Below the pieces are notes generated by a model. That model saw nothing but the letters and a program-made list of their open reading frames with translations, was not told the origin of the DNA and did not search any database. DNA of 64,000 nucleotides from Serratia nevei (GTDB lineage: Bacteria; Pseudomonadota; Gammaproteobacteria; Enterobacterales; Enterobacteriaceae), in assembly GCF_037948395.1 (NCBI RefSeq), contig NZ_CP149940.1:2604001-2668000 (forward strand), read 5' to 3'. Below are positions 1 through 9,983 of the stretch, in pieces. Each line of letters opens with the position of its first letter. Within the stretch, counting starts at the first letter, position 1. The position numbers were made by a program, and so were the translations under genes.

Positions 1-977
1 GAGAGTTCACCGCTGCCCACGCCGCCGCTGGCGGTCAGGCTGATCGACGGGAAGAACGCCGCCCGCGCCGAGCCGATATTGGCGTTGGCGGATTTCAGGT
101 TATGCTCGGCCTGCAGCACGTCCGGCCGCTTCAGCAACACTTGCGAAGAGACGCCGGCCGGCAGATCGCGCATGATCCCGCCCAGCGCCTCGATGCCGCT
201 CGGCAGCAGGTTTTCCGGCACGCTTTGCCCTACCGCCAAATCCAGCGCGTTTTTCGCCTGCGCGGCGCTGGTGGCGTAGCTGGCGGCGTCCGATCGCGCC
301 TGCTGATAGACGGTTTCCGCCGACGCCACGTCAACCAGCGACGCAATCCCGTGCTGTTGATTGTTGCGCGTGACGTCCAGCGACCGTTTGGCGCTCGCCA
401 TCGTCTGCTGCGCCACCGCCAGATTGCTGCGCTCGGCCGCCACCGCCACCCAGTCGGTGACGATATCGGCGATCAGCGTCAGACGGGTGCTTTTCGCCGC
501 CTCCGAGTTCGCCAGATAGGTTTCGAACGCCGCGCGCGACAGGCTGGCGTTCTTGCCGAACAGATCCAACTCGAATGCGCTGACGCCGGCCGCGGCTTCG
601 TAGCTTTGGCTCAGCGCGGTGGCGTTGCCGCTGCCGGTCAGCGCCCGCCCGCGGCTGCCGTCGGCGGTGGCATTGATTGTCGGGAACAGCGCCGAGCGCT
701 GCTCGCCGTACAGGGCGCGCGCCGACGCGATATTGGCGATCGCCTCGCGCAGATCGCGGCTGCTGTTCAGCCCCAGCGCCACCACCTGGCGCAGCCGGGC
801 GTCCTGGACATAGTCACGCCAGGCGACGTCCGGGTAGCTCAGCGCCTGGTTGCCGCCGGCCTCGCCCTGCGGCAGGTTGGCGGGCACCGGCGCCGCCGGG
901 CGCTGGTAGTGCGGATCCAGCGACAGACAGCCGGTCAGCAGCAGCGGTAAAGTTAACATCATGACTCGTTGCAACAC
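1..977 (-). CDS. RND efflux outer-membrane factor (NodT/OprM family), 3' end outside window
   Basis: Third gene of a tripartite efflux operon. It encodes the outer-membrane channel that receives substrate from the pump and adaptor upstream. The start is taken as GTG at 977, one base after the stop of the pump gene, because an AGGAG lies six bases before it; in-frame ATGs at 962 and 959 are alternatives. The N-terminus has a lipoprotein signal with lipobox LLTGC, then the family-typical LDPHYQRP segment and long helical repeats. About 325 residues are present of the usual 460-490; the rest lies beyond position 1. Family assignment is strong. Which named Serratia pump this is (for example SdeCDE) cannot be settled from sequence reading alone. 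Confidence 0.93.
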   Translation of the reverse strand, partial: MLQRVMMLTLPLLLTGCLSLDPHYQRPAAPVPANLPQGEAGGNQALSYPDVAWRDYVQDARLRQVVALGLNSSRDLREAIANIASARALYGEQRSALFPTINATADGSRGRALTGSGNATALSQSYEAAAGVSAFELDLFGKNASLSRAAFETYLANSEAAKSTRLTLIADIVTDWVAVAAERSNLAVAQQTMASAKRSLDVTRNNQQHGIASLVDVASAETVYQQARSDAASYATSAAQAKNALDLAVGQSVPENLLPSGIEALGGIMRDLPAGVSSQVLLKRPDVLQAEHNLKSANANIGSARAAFFPSISLTASGGVGSGEL

Positions 978-978
978 G

Positions 979-3900
979 TTATTCTCCTGCCTGTGACGGC
1001 GGGTTGGCGGGCCGACGGGTAAACATGCGGCGCACCAACACATAAAACAGCGGGACGAAAAAGATGGCCAATGCGGTGGCGGTGATGGTGCCGCCGATGA
1101 TGCCGGTACCGATGGCGATGCGGCTGTTGGCGCCGGCGCCGCTGGATACCGCCAGCGGCAGCACCCCGGCGGTAAACGCCAGCGAGGTCATCAGGATCGG
1201 CCGCAGGCGCATGCGCGCCGCGTGGACCGCCGCGGCAATCAGCGTTTCACCCCGCTGATGCATCTCCTCGGCGAACTCGACGATCAAAATGGCGTTCTTC
1301 GCCGACAGGCCGATGATGGTGAGCAGCGCCACCTGGAAGTAGATGTCGTTTTCCAGCCCGCGCAGGGTGATCGCCAGCAGCGATCCCACCACGCCCATCG
1401 GCACCACCAACATCACCGCGAACGGAATCGACCAGCTCTCATACAGCGCCGCCAGGCACAGGAACACCACGATGAGCGAAATGGCGTACAGCGACGACGC
1501 CTGGCCGCTGGTCAGCCGCTCCTGATAGGACAGCCCGCTCCAGGAATAGCTGCTGCCGGCGGAGAATGTTGCCGCCAGTTTCTCCATCTCGCTCATCGCC
1601 GTTCCGGAGCTGACGCCAGCGGCGCCCTGCCCGGTGATCTCGAACGACGACAGCCCGTTATAGCGCGACAGATTTTCCGGCCCGTAGATCCAGTGCGAAG
1701 ACGCAAAGGCGGAGAACGGCGTCATGCTGCTGGCGCCCGACGCGTTGGTGCCGCGCACAAACCAGCGGTCGAGATCTTCCGGCTTGGCGCGGTACTGCAC
1801 ATCGCCCTGCATATAGACTTTTTTCACCCGGTTGCGATCGATAAAGTCGTTGATATAGGTGCTGCCGAACGCGCTGCTGAGGGTGCTGTTGACGTCGGCG
1901 GCGCTCAGGCCGAGCGCCTGCAGCTTGCCGTTGTCGATCTCCACCTGCAGCTGCGGGGTGTCCGGCAAGGTGTTGGCGCGCACCGCCAGCAGTGCCGGGT
2001 TGTTGCCGGCGGCGGCAACGATCTGGTCGCGCATCGCCTGCAGCTCGGCGCGGGTGGTCGCCCCTTTGGCCTGCAGCTCGAAGGTGAAGCCATCGGACTG
2101 GCCGAAACCGTCGATCGCCGGTGGGCTCATGGAGAAGACCTGGGCGTCGCGCAGCGAGGCGAAGTGCGCCATGGCGCGTTTGGCGATGGCGTCGGCGGTG
2201 TTCGCGCTGCCGCTGCGCTGGCTCCAGTCTTTGAGGCTGACGAACGCCATGCCGGCGTTTTGCCCGCTGCCGCTGAAGCCGAAACCGTTGATGGTGAAAA
2301 TGGTGCTGACGTTGGCCTTTTCCTGGTCGAGGAAATAGGCGGTCACCGCCTCGCTCACCGCCGAGGTGCGCGCGTTGGTGGCGCCTGCCGGCAAGGTGTA
2401 CTGCACCATCACCGTGCCCTGATCCTCGTTGGGCAGAAAGCCGGTCGGCAAGCGCAGGTACATCACGGCCGCGGCGATCAACAGCAGGCCGTACAGCAGC
2501 AGATAGCGCGTCGGCCGGTGGATTACCCCACCGACCTTGTCGGCGTACTTCTCCTGCAGCCGGTCATAGCCGCGGTTGAATTTGCCCAGCAAGCCCTTGT
2601 CGGTCTGCGCGTCGTGCGCGGGCTTCAGCAACGTGGCGCACAATGCCGGCGCCAGCGTTAACGCCAGCACCACCGACAGCACCATCGAGGAGACGACGGT
2701 GATCGAAAATTGGCGATAGATCACCCCGGTGGAGCCGCCGAAGAACGCCATCGGCAGAAATACCGCCGACAGCACCAGCGCGATGCCGACCAATGCGCCG
2801 GTGATTTCGCGCATCGATTTCTCCGTCGCCTCGCGCGGCGGCAGCTTATCCTCCCGCATCACGCGTTCGACGTTTTCCACCACCACGATGGCGTCGTCCA
2901 CCAACAACCCGATCGCCAACACCATGCCGAACAGCGTCAGGGTATTGATTGAATAGCCGAACGCCGCCAGCACGCCGAAGGTGCCCAGCAACACTACCGG
3001 CACGGTGATGGTCGGGATCAGCGTGGTGCGCAGGTTTTGCAGGAACACGAACATCACCACCACCACTAACGCCACCGCTTCGAACAGCGTTTTCACCACC
3101 TCCTCGATCGAGATATTGATAAAGTCGGTGCTGTCTTTCGGGTAGGCCACCTTGTAGCCCTGCGGCATCGCACTTTGGTATTCCGCCACCTTGGCCTTCA
3201 CCAGCTTGGCGGTGTTGAGGGCGTTGGCGCCCGCCGCCAGCTTGACCGCGATCCCCGCCGCCGGGTGGCCGTTGAGGTGTGCGCTGGCGGAGTAGTCCTC
3301 GTTGCCCAACTCAATTCGCGCCACGTCGCCCAGCCGCACCAGCGCGCCGCTGCTGTCGCTTTTCAGGATGATATTGCGAAACTGTTCCGGCGTTTGCAGC
3401 CGCGACTGCGCCTTTACCGTGGCGGTCAGCTGCTGATCGGCGGCGGCCGGCAGATCGCCGATCTTGCCGGCGGACACCTGGGTGTTTTGCGCTTCAATCG
3501 CCGTCTGCACATCGGAAGGCATCAGCGCATAGCTCGCCAGCTTGGTCGGATCCAGCCAGATGCGCATCGCGTATTCCGAGCCGAACACCTGCACGTCCCC
3601 CACGCCCTCGATGCGCGACAGCGGATCCTGCAGGTTGCTGACCAGATAGTCGGAGATATCGGCCATCGTCGCCTTGTCGCTTTCGTCATACAGCCCGACG
3701 ATCAGCAGGAAGCTGCTCTGGGATTTCTTGACCGTCACGCCCTGCGCGGTAACCGCGCTCGGCAAACGGCTTTCCGCCTGCTGCACCTTGTTTTGCACCT
3801 GCACCTGAGCGATATCCGGATCGGTGCCCTGATCAAAGGTGACGTTGATACTGACCGAGCCGCTGGAGCTGCTGGTCGAAGAAAAATACAGCAGGCCGTC

Positions 3901-4116
3901 CAGGCCGGTGAGCTGCTGCTCAATCACCTGCGTGACGCTGTTTTCCAGCGTTTCCGCGTCTGCGCCCGGGTAGGTGGCGGAGATGGAAATCTGCGGCGGT
4001 GAGACGTCCGGGTACTGCGAAACGGGCAACGAGTTGATCGACATCAGGCCGCACAGCATGATGATGATGGCGATCACCCAGGCGAATACCGGCCGCCGGA
4101 TAAAGAACTGCGCCAT
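979..4116 (-). CDS. RND multidrug efflux pump, HAE-1 (AcrB/MexB) family inner-membrane subunit
   Basis: Proton-driven inner-membrane exporter of 1045 residues, close to the AcrB length of 1049. ATG at 4116 is chosen: it follows GGGGAG and lies one base after the stop of the adaptor gene, whereas a longer reading from 4158 would run into that gene. Visible family features are the N-terminal AQFFIRRPVFAWV segment, the first-half proton-relay aspartate pair in GLLVDDAIVVVENV, and the lysine of the second relay helix in GLSAKNAILIVEF. Porter-domain repeats lie between the membrane segments at roughly 30-330 and 560-870. It is translated in tandem with adaptor and outer-membrane genes. Substrates cannot be read from sequence. 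Confidence 0.96.
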   Translation of the reverse strand: MAQFFIRRPVFAWVIAIIIMLCGLMSINSLPVSQYPDVSPPQISISATYPGADAETLENSVTQVIEQQLTGLDGLLYFSSTSSSSGSVSINVTFDQGTDPDIAQVQVQNKVQQAESRLPSAVTAQGVTVKKSQSSFLLIVGLYDESDKATMADISDYLVSNLQDPLSRIEGVGDVQVFGSEYAMRIWLDPTKLASYALMPSDVQTAIEAQNTQVSAGKIGDLPAAADQQLTATVKAQSRLQTPEQFRNIILKSDSSGALVRLGDVARIELGNEDYSASAHLNGHPAAGIAVKLAAGANALNTAKLVKAKVAEYQSAMPQGYKVAYPKDSTDFINISIEEVVKTLFEAVALVVVVMFVFLQNLRTTLIPTITVPVVLLGTFGVLAAFGYSINTLTLFGMVLAIGLLVDDAIVVVENVERVMREDKLPPREATEKSMREITGALVGIALVLSAVFLPMAFFGGSTGVIYRQFSITVVSSMVLSVVLALTLAPALCATLLKPAHDAQTDKGLLGKFNRGYDRLQEKYADKVGGVIHRPTRYLLLYGLLLIAAAVMYLRLPTGFLPNEDQGTVMVQYTLPAGATNARTSAVSEAVTAYFLDQEKANVSTIFTINGFGFSGSGQNAGMAFVSLKDWSQRSGSANTADAIAKRAMAHFASLRDAQVFSMSPPAIDGFGQSDGFTFELQAKGATTRAELQAMRDQIVAAAGNNPALLAVRANTLPDTPQLQVEIDNGKLQALGLSAADVNSTLSSAFGSTYINDFIDRNRVKKVYMQGDVQYRAKPEDLDRWFVRGTNASGASSMTPFSAFASSHWIYGPENLSRYNGLSSFEITGQGAAGVSSGTAMSEMEKLAATFSAGSSYSWSGLSYQERLTSGQASSLYAISLIVVFLCLAALYESWSIPFAVMLVVPMGVVGSLLAITLRGLENDIYFQVALLTIIGLSAKNAILIVEFAEEMHQRGETLIAAAVHAARMRLRPILMTSLAFTAGVLPLAVSSGAGANSRIAIGTGIIGGTITATALAIFFVPLFYVLVRRMFTRRPANPPSQAGE

Positions 4117-4117
4117 A

Positions 4118-5260
4118 TCACTGCTCCCCGCGTTGGTTTTTGTCGACCGAAACCTCAACCGGCTTCACCGCGGCGCCGATCGTGACCTTGCTGGTGCCTT
4201 CGACGATCAGGCGATCGCCTTCGTTCAGCCCGCTGCCGATCAGCCAATTGCTGCCCACCACCCGTTCGGCGCTGACGGTGCGCTGCGCCACTTTGTTCTG
4301 TTCGTCCACCACCAACGCGGTGGCTTCCCCTTTGGCGTTGCGGGTTATGCCCTGCTGCGGCGCCAGAATCGCTTTGGGATCGACGCCGTTATCCACCGTG
4401 GCGTGGACATACATGCCGGGCAGCAGCTCATGTTCGGGGTTGGGGAACACCGCGCGCAGCGTGACCGAACCGGTGGCTTCGTCCACCGCGACTTCGGTCA
4501 GCTCGAGCTTGCCGGCATGGGCATAAGGCGTACCGTCCTCCAGCTTGATGGCGACCGGCGTGACCGCGCCGCGCTGTAACGCCGCCTGCTGGCGCCGCAG
4601 TTTAAGCAGCTGGGCGCTGGACTGGGTTAGATCGACATAGATCGGGTCGAGCGCGCGGAGGGTGGCCAGCGCATCGCTCTGGCTGGCGGTGACCAGCGCG
4701 CCCGGCGTCACCGACGAGATGCCGATACGCCCGGCGATCGGCGCCCGCACCTGGGTATAGGCGAGGTTAATGCGCGCCGTCTCCAGCGCCGCCTGATACT
4801 GGGCCACCGACGCCACGGCCGCCAGATAGGCGGCTTTGGCATCGTCCGCATCCTGTTGAGAAACGCCGTTCTCTTTCACCAGCGCCGCATAGCGCTGCGA
4901 TTTGAGCCGGGTGGATTGCACCGTGGCCTGGGCGTTTTTCAGCTGGGCGGCGGCCTGATCGTAGCTGGCCTGATAGCTGGCGGGGTCAATTTGGTACAAT
5001 ACCTGCCCGGCTTTCACCTCGGCGCCTTCGGTAAATAACCGCTGCTTGATGATGCCGTCGACCTGTGGCCGCACGTCGGAGGTCATGGTGGCGTTGACCC
5101 GGCCGGTCAGCTCGCTGCTCAGGGTCACTGACTGGCCGCGCAGCGTGACCACGCCGACCTCCTGTTCTGCGCCCGCGCCGGCTGGCGCACCGGCGTTTTG
5201 CCCATCGCAGGCGGCCAGCAACAGCGACAGCCCAAGCACCAAAAGCGTTTTCCTCTGCAT
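4118..5260 (-). CDS. RND efflux periplasmic adaptor lipoprotein (membrane fusion protein)
   Basis: First gene of the efflux operon: 380 residues of the AcrA/MexA family, bridging pump and outer-membrane channel. Residues 1-18 form a lipoprotein signal peptide ending in the lipobox LLAAC. The barrel-sandwich lipoyl halves flank a helical hairpin at about 95-160 (AAAQLKNAQATVQSTR region), followed by a beta-barrel and the motif TQVRAPIAGRIG. An AGGA ribosome site lies ten bases before the ATG. The stop TGA is separated by one base from the pump ATG, which suggests translational coupling. A 20-bp perfect inverted repeat lies 15 bases upstream of the start. No regulator gene is adjacent apart from the TetR beyond the MFS gene. 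Confidence 0.96.
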   Translation of the reverse strand: MQRKTLLVLGLSLLLAACDGQNAGAPAGAGAEQEVGVVTLRGQSVTLSSELTGRVNATMTSDVRPQVDGIIKQRLFTEGAEVKAGQVLYQIDPASYQASYDQAAAQLKNAQATVQSTRLKSQRYAALVKENGVSQQDADDAKAAYLAAVASVAQYQAALETARINLAYTQVRAPIAGRIGISSVTPGALVTASQSDALATLRALDPIYVDLTQSSAQLLKLRRQQAALQRGAVTPVAIKLEDGTPYAHAGKLELTEVAVDEATGSVTLRAVFPNPEHELLPGMYVHATVDNGVDPKAILAPQQGITRNAKGEATALVVDEQNKVAQRTVSAERVVGSNWLIGSGLNEGDRLIVEGTSKVTIGAAVKPVEVSVDKNQRGEQ

Positions 5261-5275
5261 TGCAATACGATCCTG

Positions 5276-5295
5276 TTGAGAATGACTATTCTCAA
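5276..5295 (-). promoter_or_regulatory. Perfect inverted repeat before the RND operon, probable operator
   Basis: Two 8-bp arms, TTGAGAAT and ATTCTCAA, are separated by GACT. On the minus strand the repeat directly follows a possible -10 element TATATT and precedes the ribosome site of the adaptor gene, so a bound repressor would block transcription start. It has some likeness to a Fur site (TGAGAAT...ATTCTCA) but the central spacing differs from the 7-1-7 form. The cognate regulator is unknown. Confidence 0.55.
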
Positions 5296-5364
5296 TATAT
5301 CGAATGCCGGAATGCGCTTCTGAAAGGGTTGCGTAAGGATTCGGTAAAAGTTCGTCGGGAAGAA

Positions 5365-5381
5365 CCGGCCGGAGCGGCCGG
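5365..5381 (-). terminator. GC-rich hairpin after the MFS gene
   Basis: A 7-bp stem (CCGGCCG/CGGCCGG, loop of three) just downstream of the MFS stop on the minus strand, followed by a short pyrimidine stretch (TTCTTCCC). It is a weak intrinsic terminator at best and would partly separate the MFS gene from the RND operon. Confidence 0.4.
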
Positions 5382-5389
5382 CGTCGGGA

Positions 5390-6945
<1,556 letters not shown>

Positions 6946-6947
6946 AT

Positions 6948-7655
6948 ATGAGTCATCCTTTTCTCCGGTCAATGGATCTCACCGCGATGACAGCACGAAA
7001 CGTTCAAACTCCCGCCAAGCCTCGCCGCCCCGGCCGGCCGAGCGGCGGCGCCAAAGGGGCTGACAAACGCGAGCATTTGCTTGATACCGCGCTGAACCTG
7101 TTTGCCCGCCAGGGGATCGTAGACACCTCGTTGAACGCCATTGCGCGCGAGGCAAACGTCACCCCGGCCATGCTGCACTACTACTTTCATAACCGCGATC
7201 AGCTGCTGGACGTACTGATCGAGGAGCGCTTTCTGCCGGTGCGCAAAATGGCCGGCGAGGTGTTCGACGCCAACGCGGACGATCCCGTCACCGCCTTCAC
7301 CCTGCTGGCGCAACGTTTTATCGACATCGCGTTGGAACACCCCTGGTTCGCCCCGCTGTGGCTGCGGGAGGTCATGAGTGAAAGCGGCGTGCTGAAACAG
7401 CGCATGGATGAACGGTTCGGCGATGAGCGCCGCCAAATCGCGCTACAATCCATCGCGCGCTGGCAGGCGCAGGGTAAACTCAATCCCGATCTCGAGCCTT
7501 CCCTGCTGTTCTTCACGCTGTTCGGCATCACGTTGCTGCCGCTGGCCACCGCGCCGAAATGGCGGCGCGAACGGGATAAAGGCCAGCTGAACGCCGAAGA
7601 TATCGCCCGCCACGCCGTCGCCCTGCTGCGTTACGGCATCGGCCCGGCGCGTTAG
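6948..7655 (+). CDS. TetR/AcrR-family transcriptional regulator
   Basis: A 235-residue repressor-like protein divergent from the DHA2 exporter. The DNA-binding domain spans about residues 40-95, with the helix-turn-helix in SLNAIAREANVTPAMLHYYF. The C-terminal half is the variable ligand domain, with a conserved-looking HPWFAPLWLREV segment. The basic, proline-rich N-terminus (RRPGRPSGGA) is typical. The start is uncertain: ATGs occur at 6948, 6972 and 6987, none with a clear ribosome site, and the first lies almost inside the putative operator. It probably represses the neighbouring exporter and itself (inference from context). Confidence 0.9.
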   Translation: MSHPFLRSMDLTAMTARNVQTPAKPRRPGRPSGGAKGADKREHLLDTALNLFARQGIVDTSLNAIAREANVTPAMLHYYFHNRDQLLDVLIEERFLPVRKMAGEVFDANADDPVTAFTLLAQRFIDIALEHPWFAPLWLREVMSESGVLKQRMDERFGDERRQIALQSIARWQAQGKLNPDLEPSLLFFTLFGITLLPLATAPKWRRERDKGQLNAEDIARHAVALLRYGIGPAR

Positions 7656-7660
7656 CCACC

Positions 7661-7675
7661 GGGCGCGAAGCGCCC
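7661..7675. terminator. Short GC hairpin between convergent genes
   Basis: Stem GGGCGC/GCGCCC with loop GAA, between the stop of the TetR gene and the stop of the minus-strand agmatine deiminase-like gene. It lacks a long T run and may act as a weak bidirectional terminator. Confidence 0.45.
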
Positions 7676-7678
7676 TAT

Positions 7679-8815
7679 TCAGCGTGACCTGCCATGCACC
7701 GGCAGTTGGTTGGTTGCGCAGTGAATGCCGCCGCCGCCGGCCGCGATGGCGTCGATCTCCAGCTGCACCACCTTGTGCTGCGGATAGAGCGCCGTCAGCA
7801 GCTCAAGCGCCGCCCGGTCCGCCTGCGGGTCGCCAAACTCCGGGGCGATCACCGCGCCGTTGATGACGAAATAGTTGATGTAGCCCGCCGCAAAATCCGG
7901 ATTGTTGCGGCTGAATCGGCTGTCGCGCGGCGCCAGCGGCGGCGAAAGCGTATGCACCTGCAGCCGGCGGCCGTCAGCGTCGGTCGCCGCCTTGAGGATC
8001 GCCAGATGTTGCTGGGTAACCGCATGGTCATAAGAGGCCGGATCGGTGTCCAGATTGGCCACCACCACGCCCGGCCGCACGAAGCGGGCGTAAAAATCGA
8101 CGTGGGCGTCGGTGATGTCCCGGCCTTTAATGCCCGGCAGCCAGATAATTTTGCGCAGGCCGAGCATCGCTTTCAGCTCCTGCTCCACCCGGTCCCGGCT
8201 CCAGCCCGGATTACGGTTCGCATTCACCCAGCTGCTTTCGGTCATGATGCCGGTGCCGTGCCCATCCACTTCGATACCGCCGCCTTCGCCTATCAGTGCG
8301 CTGCGGCGCAGTTGGGCGGCACCGTAGCGGTTGGCGGCAAACGCCGCCAGGCGCGCATCCTTGGCATGCCGCTGCTTATTGCCCCAGCCGTTGAAGTTGA
8401 AATCCACCGCCCCGAGTTCGCCGGCGCCGTTGACGACGAAATTGGCGCCGAAATCGCGCACCCAGATGTCATCCAGCTCGGTGACGACATAGCTGACGTT
8501 GTGACTGCCGCAGGTGGCCTCGGCCAATTGCCGTTCATGCTCGCGGCAAAATACCGTCACCGGCTGAAACTCGGCGATGGCGCGGGCGATACGGCCCTGC
8601 GCCGCCTGCACATCCGCCGTGAATTCACCCCAGATGGCCCGCTGCGCGCCGAAGGCGAGAAATGCCCGCTGCTGCGGTTCCCCTTCGTCAGGCATCCGCC
8701 AGGCCGGATTAAGCGCAGCTTCTGCGTGACCGTGTAACGAAACACCCAGCGAGGCCGTCAGACCGACTCCGGCGACGGCGGAAAGCTGTTTAATAAACAC
8801 GCGGCGAGTTGACAT
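7679..8815 (-). CDS. Agmatine deiminase/peptidylarginine deiminase-family protein with Tat signal
   Basis: A 378-residue guanidino-group-modifying enzyme. The family hydrolyses agmatine to N-carbamoylputrescine and ammonia. Recognisable elements are ELDDIWVRDFGANFVV near residue 115, EGGGIEVDGHG near 180, DAHVDFYARF near 240 and the catalytic cysteine in GGGIHCATNQ at about 366. The N-terminus STRRVFIKQ followed by a hydrophobic stretch and AEA fits a twin-arginine signal peptide, so the folded enzyme should act in the periplasm; the textbook AguA is cytoplasmic. It is divergent from a LysR gene and may be controlled by it. Agmatine as the true substrate is inferred. Confidence 0.88.
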   Translation of the reverse strand: MSTRRVFIKQLSAVAGVGLTASLGVSLHGHAEAALNPAWRMPDEGEPQQRAFLAFGAQRAIWGEFTADVQAAQGRIARAIAEFQPVTVFCREHERQLAEATCGSHNVSYVVTELDDIWVRDFGANFVVNGAGELGAVDFNFNGWGNKQRHAKDARLAAFAANRYGAAQLRRSALIGEGGGIEVDGHGTGIMTESSWVNANRNPGWSRDRVEQELKAMLGLRKIIWLPGIKGRDITDAHVDFYARFVRPGVVVANLDTDPASYDHAVTQQHLAILKAATDADGRRLQVHTLSPPLAPRDSRFSRNNPDFAAGYINYFVINGAVIAPEFGDPQADRAALELLTALYPQHKVVQLEIDAIAAGGGGIHCATNQLPVHGRSR

Positions 8816-8858
8816 TAAAGACCTCTTATAATCATTTATAATTCAAAAAGTTAACCGA

Positions 8859-8873
8859 ATAATTCACGATTAT
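8859..8873. promoter_or_regulatory. T-N11-A type LysR box
   Basis: Inverted repeat ATAAT-TCACG-ATTAT in the 143-base region between the divergent deiminase and LysR genes. Size and symmetry match a classical LysR-family recognition site. Other AT-rich dyads lie at 8827-8843. Confidence 0.45.
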
Positions 8874-8958
8874 GCGGTTGAATCTTATGCTAGTCTTCCC
8901 CTGCCACCGCGACAAACGATATATTTAGTGGATATCTGATTAGACAGGCTTATCGATA

Positions 8959-9822
8959 ATGTTAAAACACTGGCCCCCCTTGAGCGCGCTACGCGGCTTC
9001 GAAGCGGCAGCGCGCCTGGGCAGTTTTCATCAGGCTGCCGAAGAGCTGCACCTTACCCAATCGGCCATCAGCCAGCAGATCCGCAGCCTCGAAGCGTTTC
9101 TGGAGCAGCCGCTGTTCTTCCGCACCGGCCGCAGCGTGGCGCTGACCGACGCCGGCCACGATCTGTTCAGCACCGCGCAGGTGATGCTGCAACAGCTGGC
9201 GGTCGGCATTCGCCGTTTGGATCAGTACCGCAAACCCAATCAGCTGATCGTCAACACCACTCCGGCTTTCGCCCGGCACTGGCTGATGCCGCGGCTGGGC
9301 GACTTCAATCGGCAGCATCCGCAGGTCGACCTGTGGCTGTTCACCAGCTTTGAACCGCCGAATATGGCGACGGACAGTATCGATCTGGCGATCCGCGACG
9401 ATCTCAGCGCGCAGGCGGACTGCAGCTTTAACGTGCTCTGCAGCGACCGGCTCTATCCCGCCTGCCACCCCAGCCTGCTGGCGCTGGCGGCGGAGCAGCG
9501 CGTGACCCTGCACGGCGAACGGGAGATGGACTGGAGCCACTGGACGGTGGCGGGCGGTGCGCACGTCGGCCAGCGCGATAGCGGGCTGAACTTCTCCGAT
9601 CCCGGTCTGCTGCTGGACGCCGCCTGCAATGGCCTCGGCATCGCGTTGGTCAGCCAACTGCTGGCGCAGCACGCGCGCGACGCCGGGCTGCTGCAACCGT
9701 TAACCGAGCAACGCGTGCGCGGTGCCAACTGGGCGTGGCTGCTGCACCGCGACAGCGAACACAACCCGCTCGCCCGGCACTTCTGCCAATGGCTGCAGTC
9801 GGCGTTGCCCGCCGGCGCATAA
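8959..9822 (+). CDS. LysR-family transcriptional regulator (GcvA-like)
   Basis: A 287-residue LysR protein. The N-terminal winged helix-turn-helix is at about residues 8-66 (GSFHQAAEELHLTQSAISQQIRSLE). The C-terminal effector domain begins near residue 90 and includes the GcvA-like segments NTTPAFARHWLMPRL and IDLAIRD. It is transcribed away from the deiminase-like gene over an intergenic region with a LysR-type box, so regulation of that gene, perhaps in response to a guanidino or polyamine compound, is the simplest reading. That ligand is inference. Confidence 0.93.
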   Translation: MLKHWPPLSALRGFEAAARLGSFHQAAEELHLTQSAISQQIRSLEAFLEQPLFFRTGRSVALTDAGHDLFSTAQVMLQQLAVGIRRLDQYRKPNQLIVNTTPAFARHWLMPRLGDFNRQHPQVDLWLFTSFEPPNMATDSIDLAIRDDLSAQADCSFNVLCSDRLYPACHPSLLALAAEQRVTLHGEREMDWSHWTVAGGAHVGQRDSGLNFSDPGLLLDAACNGLGIALVSQLLAQHARDAGLLQPLTEQRVRGANWAWLLHRDSEHNPLARHFCQWLQSALPAGA

Positions 9823-9848
9823 CGCGCCACGTCACGATTCGCTACTCT

Positions 9849-9870
9849 GGTCAGGCGGCCCCGCCTGACC
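9849..9870 (+). terminator. Ten-base-pair hairpin downstream of the LysR gene
   Basis: Perfect 10-bp arms GGTCAGGCGG and CCGCCTGACC around two bases, 26 bases after the LysR stop. The stem is strong but no T run follows, so it may be a termination or mRNA-stabilising structure. Confidence 0.45.
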
Positions 9871-9983
9871 GCTGCTACCTTCAATAAAGCGCCGCAACAG
9901 CCCGAAGAAAACGCGCTAACCTGCTGTTTCAAAATAATTAGTTGAATTCACCTGATAACTGAAAATCGCTAAAAGGATCTTCT

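Noticed and set aside
1222..2661. 479-codon plus-strand frame inside the RND pump gene
   Set aside because: Shadow of the pump; composition and lack of motifs argue against coding.
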